The notes beneath the pieces were generated by a model. It saw only the letters and a list, made by a program, of their open reading frames with translations, did not search any database and had not been told where the DNA came from. 64,000 bases of DNA from NCBI GenBank assembly GCA_015056885.1, contig SVFL01000002.1, positions 1-64,000 on the forward strand, given 5' to 3'. This document shows, in pieces, positions 47,092 through 55,228 of this stretch. Made by a program: the position numbers and the translations under genes. Every line of letters begins with the position of its first letter. The stretch's first letter is position 1. The stretch is from Lachnospiraceae bacterium (GTDB lineage Bacteria; Bacillota; Clostridia; Lachnospirales; Lachnospiraceae).

Positions 47092-47547
47092 ATGGTTATT
47101 CAAATGGGAAAAGTAGTAGCGGTATGCATTAGTGAGAAAAAGGGCACTGCAAAGAAGAATGTTGGCGAGTGCAGATTTATAGAGGATTTTGGATTGGAGA
47201 AAGATGCTCATGCAGGCAACTGGCACAGACAGGTAAGTCTTTTATCTCATGAGAGAGTGGAGGAATTCAGGGCTCGCGGCGCCAACGTGGAAGATGGTGC
47301 TTTCGGAGAAAATCTTCTGGTACAGGGCTTTGATTTTAAATCCTTGCCTGTGGGTACTGTTTTTCAGTGTAATGATGTGGTTCTGGAGATGACCCAGATT
47401 GGCAAAAAGTGCCATTCGGAGTGTGAGATTTTCCATCAGGTGGGTGATTGTATTATGCCCAGAGAAGGTGTTTTTGCTAAGGTTATCAAGGGCGGAGTCA
47501 TTAAGGTTGGAGATGAACTTGTGATTGTCAGTCAGCCGGAGGTATAA
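47092..47547 (+). CDS. MOSC domain protein
   Basis: A stand-alone MOSC domain of about 150 residues. MOSC domains (as in Moco sulfurase C-termini and YiiM) handle sulfur for molybdenum enzymes. Seen: AVCISEKKGTAKKNV, EKDAHAGNWHRQVSLLS, DGAFGENLLVQG and the conserved cysteine in QIGKKCHSECEIF. Start 47092 has AAAGGA very close upstream; ATG 47104 is an alternative. It is followed closely by mogA and fdhD, which supports a role in maturing the formate dehydrogenase cofactor. Confidence 0.9.
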   Translation: MVIQMGKVVAVCISEKKGTAKKNVGECRFIEDFGLEKDAHAGNWHRQVSLLSHERVEEFRARGANVEDGAFGENLLVQGFDFKSLPVGTVFQCNDVVLEMTQIGKKCHSECEIFHQVGDCIMPREGVFAKVIKGGVIKVGDELVIVSQPEV

Positions 47548-47549
47548 GG

Positions 47550-48047
47550 ATGGATATGAAATTCCGGGCGGGAATTATTACCGCCAGTGACAAGGGCAGT
47601 GTTGGAGAACGCGAGGATATGAGTGGCCCTGCTATTCGGGATATGATAGAGCCTGCCGGATATGAAATTGTGAGCATGAAGGTGCTTCCGGACGATGAGG
47701 AATCTCTTTATCAGGAGATGGTGCGTCTTGCGGACGAGGAGAAGGTGGATGTGATTTTTACTACCGGTGGAACAGGCCTGTCGCCCAGAGATAACACGCC
47801 GGAGGCTACTTTGCGCGCTGCAACCAAAAGAGTGCCCGGAATTGCAGAGGCTATTCGGGCATATAGTCTTAAGATTACACCCAGAGCCATGCTTAGTCGG
47901 GCGGAGAGTGTTATGCGGGGGCAGACGTTGATTATTAATTTGCCCGGAAGTCCCAAGGCAGTGCGGGAAAGTTTGGAGTATATTTTGCCAACTTTGGAGC
48001 ATGGACTGGAAATTATGAAGGGCGACGCAGGAGAGTGCGCAAGATGA
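47550..48047 (+). CDS. mogA: Molybdopterin adenylyltransferase (MogA/MoaB family)
   Basis: This family adenylates molybdopterin before metal insertion by MoeA. The MoCF-binding loop IFTTGGTGLSPRDNTPEAT and LIINLPGSPKAVRE are diagnostic. It has 165 residues. GGAGG lies 7 bases upstream of ATG 47550. The end overlaps fdhD. MogA and MoaB cannot be separated confidently by sequence alone. Confidence 0.93.
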   Translation: MDMKFRAGIITASDKGSVGEREDMSGPAIRDMIEPAGYEIVSMKVLPDDEESLYQEMVRLADEEKVDVIFTTGGTGLSPRDNTPEATLRAATKRVPGIAEAIRAYSLKITPRAMLSRAESVMRGQTLIINLPGSPKAVRESLEYILPTLEHGLEIMKGDAGECAR

Positions 48048-48823
48048 TAAAAGTGATGGAAGCTTTAGATAACGCTCATACAGGAAAGGCTGGTGCACTG
48101 AAAATATCTGCTGAGGGTGTGGAATCACCTGTGGTGAGTGAACTGTTGTATGAACACCGCATGGAACTGTGGGTGAATGAACAACTTGTGGCAAGACTTG
48201 TTTGTACCCCGGAGAATTTGGATGCCTATGTGGTGGGACGACTGATTACGGAGGGGCTGATTCGTACAACAGATGATATAGAGATGCTGCATATCAGTGA
48301 AAATGGCAGGGTGGCGAAGGTCACCTTGAATGTACGGGGAGAATTGGCAGAAGGCACGGCAGAGGAACCCACCAGTGTGCTGGGGAATCAGGTGTTACTG
48401 CGCCCGGTGGAGTGTACGGGAGTCGAACCCGTGTCCAAAGTAGTATGGCAAAAAGAATGGATTTATAATATCGTGGATATGTTTGCCAAGGATTCCAAGC
48501 TTCATAAGACTACTGGTGGAACTCATAGCTGTGTCCTTGCGGTGGAAGGAGAAATACTTCATGTGGTGGAAGATCTGGGCCGTCACAACGCCATGGACAA
48601 AGCAATCGGTTATGCAGTCTTGAATGATATTGCACCGGAGAAGTGTATTTTGTTTACCACAGGACGTGTGCCGGTGGATATGGTCAGTAAGGTGATTCGC
48701 GCAGGAATTCCTGTGTTGGTGTCCAAGTCCATTCCTACTATGGATGCGGTGGAGATGGCAAGAGAGTATGGGCTGACGTTGATTTGTAAAGCCTGGCCAG
48801 ATAGTTTTGAGGTTTATGGATAA
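48044..48823 (+). CDS. fdhD: Formate dehydrogenase accessory sulfurtransferase
   Basis: FdhD passes sulfur from a cysteine desulfurase to the bis-MGD cofactor of formate dehydrogenase, which is required for activity. The motif TTGGTHSCVLAVEG carries Cys163; EDLGRHNAMDKAIGYAV and FTTGRVPVDMVSKV are conserved parts. It has 259 residues. ATG 48044 overlaps the mogA stop and has CAGGAGAG 8 bases upstream; a GTG at 48035 overlaps that site. Its target is the formate dehydrogenase encoded 2.5 kb downstream. Confidence 0.96.
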   Translation: MIKVMEALDNAHTGKAGALKISAEGVESPVVSELLYEHRMELWVNEQLVARLVCTPENLDAYVVGRLITEGLIRTTDDIEMLHISENGRVAKVTLNVRGELAEGTAEEPTSVLGNQVLLRPVECTGVEPVSKVVWQKEWIYNIVDMFAKDSKLHKTTGGTHSCVLAVEGEILHVVEDLGRHNAMDKAIGYAVLNDIAPEKCILFTTGRVPVDMVSKVIRAGIPVLVSKSIPTMDAVEMAREYGLTLICKAWPDSFEVYG

Positions 48824-48886
48824 ATAAGGACTTTACTGCCTAAAAAAAAGATGATACAATACGATTACGAAAAGGAGGTGAGTTGT

Positions 48887-49210
48887 ATGACAGATAGCCA
48901 AAAATTAGATTTATTACTTGAAAAGATGATTTCTTTTGATGGGAGAATGTGTTCTCTTGAAGGAAAGGTGGATTCTCTTGAAGGGAAAGTGAATTCTCTT
49001 GAAGGAAAGGTGGATTCTCTTGAAGGGAAAGTGAATTCTCTTGAAGGAAGAATGGATTCGCTTGAGGGCGAATTGGTGAAATTTAAGAATCAGGTAACAA
49101 AGTCCATTGATGAGTTGAAAGAAATGGATATAATGATTCTGGATGAAGTCGAGAGAGTACATCGTATTTTGGATAAGCACAAAGCAGATCCGACAGCGCA
49201 CATTGCGTAA
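48887..49210 (+). CDS. Small heptad-repeat coiled-coil protein
   Basis: A 107-residue acidic protein, not assigned to a known family. Its core is about seven copies of a seven-residue unit SLEGKVD/N, encoded by 21-bp tandem repeats (about 48954-49066). This should form one continuous coiled coil, with helical ends (MTDSQKLDLLLEKMISFDG and the C-terminal VERVHRILDKHKADP). AAGGAGGTGA precedes ATG 48887. It lies between fdhD and the fdh redox unit but shows no obvious functional link. Repeat number may vary between strains. Confidence 0.75.
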   Translation: MTDSQKLDLLLEKMISFDGRMCSLEGKVDSLEGKVNSLEGKVDSLEGKVNSLEGRMDSLEGELVKFKNQVTKSIDELKEMDIMILDEVERVHRILDKHKADPTAHIA

Positions 49211-49375
49211 GCCAAGTCTCGTATATCGCATAGGAATTGTTATCAAGTCTCATAATATTAAATCTGGTGTAAATCATATAACCATGCAAATCCGGAGTAT
49301 ATGTGTGAATACATATACTGTCAAAGTGTAGCCAATTCTGGCAAAAAAGACCAAATTGTTAAATTATTATTTAAG
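49211..49375. other. Intergenic region upstream of fdh unit
   Basis: AT-rich DNA without a gene. TTGTTAAATTATTATTTAA near 49357 has one half resembling a Rex site, but the second half does not match. Confidence 0.35.
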
Positions 49376-49404
49376 TTGTCATTGACCTTTACTTATAGTA
49401 TGAT
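49376..49404 (+). promoter_or_regulatory. Putative sigma-A promoter of the fdh unit
   Basis: TTGTCA (49376-49381) and TATGAT (49399-49404) are spaced by 17 bases, each one mismatch from consensus. They lie 79 bases before the GltD-like gene. Confidence 0.6.
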
Positions 49405-49410
49405 AAAATA

Positions 49411-49467
49411 TGACAGGATTAGAATCTGCATTCTAAAAAACGTGTTAATTCGCGCAAATACCTGTCA
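49411..49467 (+). promoter_or_regulatory. Structured 5' leader of the fdh unit
   Basis: TGACAGG (49411-49417) and CCTGTCA (49461-49467) are perfectly complementary and enclose an AGAAT/ATTCT hairpin. The right arm ends just before the GGGAGG ribosome site, so the fold could affect translation. Confidence 0.45.
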
Positions 49468-49482
49468 ATAAGGGAGGTTTTC

Positions 49483-51318
49483 ATGTACAAACAGAATGTA
49501 TTGCACACAAATGAAATGAACGAGAAAACAACAAAGTTTCTTGATAAGTTCATGAAGCGTGTGAAAGCAAACCCGCCTGGGGTATGTCCCATTGCGGTAC
49601 AGCTTTCTTTCCTTCAGAGCTCAAGAAGTCAGACCTGTGGTAAGTGTGTTCCTTGTAGAGACGGACTGGAGCAGGTAGAGAATATGATGCGCCAGATTTT
49701 GGAAGGCAACGCGGATATGGACACCTTTAACAATATGGTGGAACTTGCGGAGATTATTCAGGATACGGCGGATTGTGCTATCGGTTATGAGGCGGCCAAC
49801 ATCGTACTTCAGAGTGTTGAGTTGTTCCGTGATGAGTATATGAGTCACATTCAGAATCACAGATGTCAGGCAGAAATCGGACAGAAGGTGCCTTGTATTT
49901 CTTATTGTCCTGCAAATGTGGATATACCCGGATATATTGCGCTGATTGGTGAGCACAGATATGCAGATGCCATCAACTTAATCAGACATGACAATCCTTT
50001 CCCTACAGCATGTGCTTTTATTTGTGAGCATCCCTGTGAGGAGAAATGTAGAAGAGATTTGATTGACAGTCCTGTAAATATCAGAGGCCTTAAGAAATTT
50101 GCTGTAGACCAGATTGCAGCTGACCAGGTAAAGGTACCTGAATGTAATGTTTCCACCGGTAAAAAGGTTGCTATTGTAGGTGGTGGTCCTTCCGGTCTGA
50201 CTACTGCATATTATCTGTCTCTCATGGGTCATAAGGTTGTGGTATTTGAGGAGAGAGGTCAGTTGGGTGGTATGCTTCGTTACGGTATCCCCAATTATAG
50301 ACTGCCCAAGGATCGTCTGGACGAGGATATCAATGCAATCCTGTCCACCGGTAATATTGAGGTACGTTTAAATACTGCTATCGGTAAGGATATTACAATG
50401 GAGCAGCTTAAGGAAGAGTACAATGCGATTTATATTGCAATCGGTGCTCAGGTTGGTAAGTCTGTTCGTGTTGAAGGCGTTGAGAGTAATGGCGTATATT
50501 CTGCTGTTGATATGTTGGGTGAAATCGGTAAGGGTAACCTGCCTGATTATACCGGTAAGCGTGTAGTTGTTGTAGGTGGTGGTAACGTTGCCATGGACTG
50601 TGCACGTTCTGCTATTAGATGTAATGCCAAGGAGGTAACAGTAATCTATCGTAGAAGACAGGTGGATATGACTGCACTTCCCACTGAGATTCAGGGTGCT
50701 ATCGAGGAAGGTGTTGAGCTTCTGACCTTGAATTCTCCCGTGCGCATTAAGGCTGACGAGAATGGCAATGTATGTGCATTTGTGGCACAGCCTCAGATGA
50801 TTAATCTGTATGACAGACAAGGCAAGCCTTCTGCAATTGATGCTAATAAGGACGAGATTGAAGTCCCTTGTGAGGTTGTACTGATGGCAATTGGTCAGGA
50901 TATTGTATCCGAGCCTTTTGCAGAGTATGATGTAAATCCTCGCAGAAAGACCTTTGAGACAGAGGATACCACTAAGCTCAAGAGCTATGATAAGATTTTT
51001 GCAGGTGGTGACTGTGTATTTGGTCCTGCTACGGTTATCAAGGCTATCGGTGCCGGAAAAATTGCAGCGCTGAACATAGACGAATACCTTGGATATCATC
51101 ACAAATATTTGGATGATATCGCTATTCCTGAACCTAAGGAGAATAATCGAAATCACTACGGCAGAGTACATCTTACTGACCGTTCTGCAAGAGAGCGTAA
51201 GACCAATTTTGAGCCCATCGAGAATGGTATGTCTTATGACGAGGCAATGCAGGAGTGCGGCAAGTGCTTAAGATGTGACCACTTTGGCTGTGGAGTAGTG
51301 GAAGGAGGAAGGGTATAA
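49483..51318 (+). CDS. GltD-like NAD(P)H oxidoreductase with NuoF-type Fe-S head (formate dehydrogenase partner)
   Basis: A paralogue of the 42479 protein, 611 residues, with the same order of parts. These are the NuoF-type cluster (CGKCVPCRDG and a distant fourth Cys), the GltD head (ISYCPANVDIPGYI, ICEHPCEEKCRR), FAD motif VAIVGGGPSGLTTAYYL, NAD(P) motif VVVVGGGNVAMDCARSA and tail CLRCDHFGCG. The two share long identical runs. It ends at the first base of fdhA, so the two are translationally linked. It probably carries electrons between formate dehydrogenase and NAD(P)+ or ferredoxin. Codon use indicates high expression. Confidence 0.9.
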   Translation: MYKQNVLHTNEMNEKTTKFLDKFMKRVKANPPGVCPIAVQLSFLQSSRSQTCGKCVPCRDGLEQVENMMRQILEGNADMDTFNNMVELAEIIQDTADCAIGYEAANIVLQSVELFRDEYMSHIQNHRCQAEIGQKVPCISYCPANVDIPGYIALIGEHRYADAINLIRHDNPFPTACAFICEHPCEEKCRRDLIDSPVNIRGLKKFAVDQIAADQVKVPECNVSTGKKVAIVGGGPSGLTTAYYLSLMGHKVVVFEERGQLGGMLRYGIPNYRLPKDRLDEDINAILSTGNIEVRLNTAIGKDITMEQLKEEYNAIYIAIGAQVGKSVRVEGVESNGVYSAVDMLGEIGKGNLPDYTGKRVVVVGGGNVAMDCARSAIRCNAKEVTVIYRRRQVDMTALPTEIQGAIEEGVELLTLNSPVRIKADENGNVCAFVAQPQMINLYDRQGKPSAIDANKDEIEVPCEVVLMAIGQDIVSEPFAEYDVNPRRKTFETEDTTKLKSYDKIFAGGDCVFGPATVIKAIGAGKIAALNIDEYLGYHHKYLDDIAIPEPKENNRNHYGRVHLTDRSARERKTNFEPIENGMSYDEAMQECGKCLRCDHFGCGVVEGGRV

Positions 51319-54026
51319 TGGCTATGGTAAACCTTACAATTGACGGCGTAAGCGTTTCTGTTGACGAGTCCCTTACTATTCTGGAGGCTGCTCAGAGCGC
51401 AGATATAAAGATTCCTACATTGTGTTATCTGAAGGAAGTCAATGAGATTGGCGCCTGTAAGATGTGTGTGGTAGAGGTAGAGGGCAAGAATAATCTTGTG
51501 ACCTCCTGTAATACAAAGGTAAAAGAGGGTATGGTTATTGAGACCAAATCCGAAAAAGTAGTAAAGAGCAGAAAGCAAATGCTGAATCTGATTTTGGCTA
51601 ATCATGATGTGAGATGTTTCTCCTGTGGTAAGTCCGGTGACTGTCGCCTTCAGGATTTGTCCAATGAGTATGAGATTACCAAGTCCTGTTATCAGGGGGA
51701 AGTAGTTCATGCAGAGGCTAAGAAGGAGAATCCTTTCCTGACCTATTATCCTGAACTGTGCATCAATTGTCAGAGATGTGTAAGTACCTGTAATAAGGTT
51801 GCCGGTAATGGTGTTCTTCATAATGGCAAAATCGGTACAAGAACTTTAATTGATGCTCCCTTTGGTCCTGACTGGAAGGAGACTGATTGTGAGTCCTGTG
51901 GTAACTGTGCAAGAGTGTGTCCTACCGGTGCGCTGGTTGCCAAGAACCGCAAGAAGTATCATGTAGGTAAAGTAAATAAAGTGTTGACCACCTGTCCTCA
52001 CTGTGCGACCGGATGTCAGTACTATCTGGTGGTTAAGGATGGCGAGATTGTGGACGTAGAGCCCGCAAACGGACCTTCCAACAAGAATCTCTTGTGTGTA
52101 AAGGGTAGATTTGGTTCCTTTAATTTCGTGCATTCTCCGGAGAGACTTAAATACCCGCTCATCAAGAATCGCGAGACCGGTGAGTTCGAGAGAGCAAGCT
52201 GGGATGAGGCACTGGATCTGATTGCAGCTAAGTTCAAAGAGATTAAGAAAGAGTATGGTTCTGATTCACTGGCAGGTTTTGCATGTTCCCGTTCTCCCAA
52301 TGAGGACTGCTACATGCTCCAGAAGATGGTGCGTTGTGCATTCGGTACCAATAACGTAGATAACTGTGCGAGAGTATGTCACTCTGCAACCGTAGCAGGT
52401 CTGGCTATGACCCTTGGCTCCGGTGCGATGACTAATCCCATCGCTGATATTACTAATGATGTTGATGTAATCATGCTGGTTGGCTCCAATCCTGAGGAAG
52501 CGCATCCTGTAATCGGTATGCAGATTCGTCAGGCAGTTGCAAGAGGTACCAGACTGATTGTGGTTGACCCCAGAGATATCGGCCTTTCTAAGAGTGCAGA
52601 TATTCATTTGAAATTAAAGCCCGGTACCAACGTAGCATTTGCTAACGGTATGATGAATGTAATCATCAATGAAGGTCTGGCTGATGAGGAATTCATCGCA
52701 AACAGAACTGAGGGCTTTGAAGAGTTAAAAGAGATTGTTAAGGATTACACACCTGAGAAGGTTGCTGAGATTTGTCACATCGATCCCGACCATTTGAGAG
52801 AGGCGGCTTTGATGTATGCAACTGCCAAGAAGGCTCCTATCATTTACTGTCTGGGTGTAACAGAGCACTCCACCGGTACCGAGGGCGTTATGTCCATGTC
52901 CAACATGGCAATGCTGGTTGGTAAGCTGGGACGTTCCGGTTGTGGTGTGAACCCTCTGCGTGGACAGAATAACGTACAGGGTGCCTGTGATATGGGTGCA
53001 CTGCCCGGCGACTTCCCCGGCTATCAGAAGGTAACCAATCCTGAGGTTGTGGCGAAGTTCGAGAGAGCATGGGGCGTGAAGCTTAGCAACAAGCCCGGTA
53101 TGCATGCAACAGATGTATTTGGCGCAGCAATCCGCAAGGAGATTCGTGGTCTGTTTATTTTCGGTGAAGATCCTGTGGTAACGGATGCTGACCAGAACCA
53201 TATCAAGAAGGCGTTGGAGAGCTTAGACTTCTTCGTTGTATCTGATTTGTTCATGACTGAGACTGCTCAGTACGCAGATGTGGTACTGCCCGGTACCAGC
53301 TATGCTGAGAAGGAAGGTACTTTCAGCAATACTGAAAGACGTGTACAGAGAGTCCGTAAGGCTGTAGAGCTTGAGGGCGAAATGAGACTGGATACCGATA
53401 TCTTCATCGATTTGATGAATAGAATGGGTTATCCTCAGCCTCAGCTGACCTCCGAGGAGATTATGGATGAAATCGCATCTGTGACCCCTATTTTCGGCGG
53501 TATCAGCCATAGAAGGCTGGATAAGGGTGAGTCTATTCAGTGGCCTTGTCCTGATAAGCAGCATCCCGGCACACCGATTTTGCATGTTGGTCAGTTCTCC
53601 AGAGGACTTGGCTGGTTCTATCCTGCAGAGTATGTGCCCAGTGCAGAGCTTCCTGATGAGGAGTATCCTTTGATTATGATGACAGGACGTGTCCTGTATC
53701 ACTATAACACCAGAGCAATGACCGGCAAGACACCCGGACTCATGGAGAGAGAAGGTTCTTCCTTTATCGAGATGAATACCGAGGATGCTGCAAGACTGGG
53801 CATTGAGAATGGCGAGAAGGTAAGAGTTTCTTCCAGACGTGGCAGTATTATCTCCACAGCAAGAGTTGGTGAGAAGGTATCTCCTAAGGAGACCTGGATG
53901 CCCTTCCACTTCCCTGACGGAAATGCAAATGTGCTGACCAATGCAGCTCTTGATAAGTATGCACGTATCCCTGAGTATAAGGTTTGTGCAATCAAGGTGG
54001 AGAAGCTTTCCGCAGACGAGCAGTAG
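51318..54026 (+). CDS. fdhA: Formate dehydrogenase alpha subunit, cysteine type
   Basis: A 902-residue molybdenum/tungsten-bis-MGD enzyme that interconverts formate and CO2. The N-terminus matches that of HydA: [2Fe-2S] domain (IGACKMCVVEVEG), His/Cys cluster (HDVRCFSCGKSGDC) and two ferredoxin clusters (CINCQRCVSTC, CESCGNCARVCP). The catalytic part starts with its own 4Fe-4S site (CPHCATGCQYYL). The active-site residue is Cys354 in NCARVCHSATVAGL, where some enzymes have selenocysteine; the codon is TGT. Cofactor loops include VGSNPEEAHPV and LRGQNNVQGACDMGALP. AAGGAGG lies upstream. It depends on the Moco and fdhD genes nearby. Confidence 0.96.
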   Translation: MAMVNLTIDGVSVSVDESLTILEAAQSADIKIPTLCYLKEVNEIGACKMCVVEVEGKNNLVTSCNTKVKEGMVIETKSEKVVKSRKQMLNLILANHDVRCFSCGKSGDCRLQDLSNEYEITKSCYQGEVVHAEAKKENPFLTYYPELCINCQRCVSTCNKVAGNGVLHNGKIGTRTLIDAPFGPDWKETDCESCGNCARVCPTGALVAKNRKKYHVGKVNKVLTTCPHCATGCQYYLVVKDGEIVDVEPANGPSNKNLLCVKGRFGSFNFVHSPERLKYPLIKNRETGEFERASWDEALDLIAAKFKEIKKEYGSDSLAGFACSRSPNEDCYMLQKMVRCAFGTNNVDNCARVCHSATVAGLAMTLGSGAMTNPIADITNDVDVIMLVGSNPEEAHPVIGMQIRQAVARGTRLIVVDPRDIGLSKSADIHLKLKPGTNVAFANGMMNVIINEGLADEEFIANRTEGFEELKEIVKDYTPEKVAEICHIDPDHLREAALMYATAKKAPIIYCLGVTEHSTGTEGVMSMSNMAMLVGKLGRSGCGVNPLRGQNNVQGACDMGALPGDFPGYQKVTNPEVVAKFERAWGVKLSNKPGMHATDVFGAAIRKEIRGLFIFGEDPVVTDADQNHIKKALESLDFFVVSDLFMTETAQYADVVLPGTSYAEKEGTFSNTERRVQRVRKAVELEGEMRLDTDIFIDLMNRMGYPQPQLTSEEIMDEIASVTPIFGGISHRRLDKGESIQWPCPDKQHPGTPILHVGQFSRGLGWFYPAEYVPSAELPDEEYPLIMMTGRVLYHYNTRAMTGKTPGLMEREGSSFIEMNTEDAARLGIENGEKVRVSSRRGSIISTARVGEKVSPKETWMPFHFPDGNANVLTNAALDKYARIPEYKVCAIKVEKLSADEQ

Positions 54027-54040
54027 GATTTGTTGAGATT

Positions 54041-54065
54041 ATACGGGCGCTGTAAGGCGCCTGTA
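54041..54065 (+). other. Hairpin between fdhA and the aldolase gene
   Basis: TACGGGCGC pairs with GCGCCTGTA (one G-T pair) around a 6-base loop. There is no T-run, so it is not a classical terminator; it may protect or process the mRNA end. Confidence 0.5.
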
Positions 54066-54093
54066 TGAAATGAATAGAAAGAGGAATATTGAT

Positions 54094-54747
54094 ATGCGTT
54101 TTTTTATTGATACCGCAAAGGTAGAGGACATCAAAAAGGCAAATGATATGGGAGTTATCTGTGGTGTTACCACCAATCCTTCCCTCATTGCCAAGGAAGG
54201 AAGAGTGTTCGAGGAGGTAATTGCAGAAATTGCTTCTATCGTAGATGGTCCTATCAGTGGAGAAGTGAAGGCTACCACTGTGGATGCAGAAGGCATGATT
54301 GCAGAAGGTCGTGCCATTGCTAAGATTCATCCCAATATGGTAGTAAAGATTCCCATGACCGTAGAAGGATTAAAAGCTTGTAAGGAGCTTTCTTCGGAAG
54401 GAATTAAAACAAATGTTACTTTGATTTTCTCTGCTAATCAGGCACTTTTGGCAGCTCGTGCAGGTGCAACCTATGTATCTCCTTTCCTGGGACGTTTGGA
54501 TGATATCAGCCAGAGGGGTGTGGATTTGATACGAGAGATTTCCGATATCTTTGCAGTGACGGATTTGGATACTCAGATTATTGCTGCAAGTGTTCGTAAT
54601 CCGATTCATGTGACCGATTGTGCATTAGCAGGTGCGGATATCGCAACGGTTCCTTATTCCGTTATTGAACAGATGACAAAGCATCCCTTGACAGATGCCG
54701 GTATTGAGAAGTTTCAGGCAGACTATAAGGCTGTATTTGGCGAGTAG
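54094..54747 (+). CDS. fsa: Fructose-6-phosphate aldolase / small transaldolase
   Basis: A class I aldolase of the small transaldolase family, 217 residues. Start [30 protein letters not shown] and the Schiff-base Lys85 in [10 protein letters not shown] are characteristic. [20 protein letters not shown] and [15 protein letters not shown] complete the family pattern. Whether it acts as transaldolase in the pentose-phosphate route or as fructose-6-phosphate aldolase cannot be settled from these motifs. ATG 54094 has AGAGG 9 bases upstream. A strong terminator follows. Confidence 0.9.
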   Translation: MRFFIDTAKVEDIKKANDMGVICGVTTNPSLIAKEGRVFEEVIAEIASIVDGPISGEVKATTVDAEGMIAEGRAIAKIHPNMVVKIPMTVEGLKACKELSSEGIKTNVTLIFSANQALLAARAGATYVSPFLGRLDDISQRGVDLIREISDIFAVTDLDTQIIAASVRNPIHVTDCALAGADIATVPYSVIEQMTKHPLTDAGIEKFQADYKAVFGE

Positions 54748-54783
54748 TTTTTTGCTTGAGTAGCATGATTTAAATAATATGAA

Positions 54784-54820
54784 AGCAGGCAGGTTGTTTA
54801 ACAACCTGCCTGCTGTTTTG
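54784..54820 (+). terminator. Intrinsic terminator
   Basis: AGCAGGCAGGTTGT pairs with ACAACCTGCCTGCT around a 2-base loop, then GTTTTG. It closes the aldolase transcript. Confidence 0.93.
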
Positions 54821-54870
54821 AAGTTATAGGAAGTACAAAAATGTCTTACCTAATTTAGGCGAAGAGCCAA

Positions 54871-55068
54871 TTACTTCATGCTCTCTTCCTGCTTTTTGAT
54901 CATACGACGAACCATTTCACCGCCAATGGAACCTGCTTCCTTAGAAGTCAAATCGCCATTGTAACCCTCCTTCAGGTTTACGCCAAGCTCGGATGCAACC
55001 TCAGTCTTGAAACGATCCATAGCTGCTTTTGCCTCGGGAACTTCTACTCTATTACTTCTGCTTGCCAT
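54871..55068 (-). CDS. Alpha/beta-type small acid-soluble spore protein
   Basis: A 65-residue SASP, which coats and protects DNA in dormant spores. The germination-protease cleavage region FKTEVASELGV and the signature KEAGSIGGEMVRRMI are both present. GGAGGTG lies upstream of the ATG. It is monocistronic. It shows the organism forms spores. A forespore sigma-G promoter is expected upstream, but I could not place it with confidence. Confidence 0.96.
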   Translation of the reverse strand: MASRSNRVEVPEAKAAMDRFKTEVASELGVNLKEGYNGDLTSKEAGSIGGEMVRRMIKKQEESMK

Positions 55069-55228
55069 AATGTTTCACCTCCACAATACATTTTGTTTTT
55101 GTTTTTATTTTTAGACGAGTGATGAATCTCATCGCTCATCATGGTGTTAGTATTAGCGAGGCTGAAAATTTTATGTGTCAAAAAGATTGGTAAGTTTTTC
55201 ATATTTGATTTATAAAAGGAGTTGGAAA

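Noticed and set aside
48950..49070. CRISPR-like short repeats
   Set aside because: The repeats are contiguous 21-bp coding heptads with no spacers.
49357..49376. Rex-like operator before the fdh unit
   Set aside because: Only the TTGTTAA half matches; the second half has too many mismatches.
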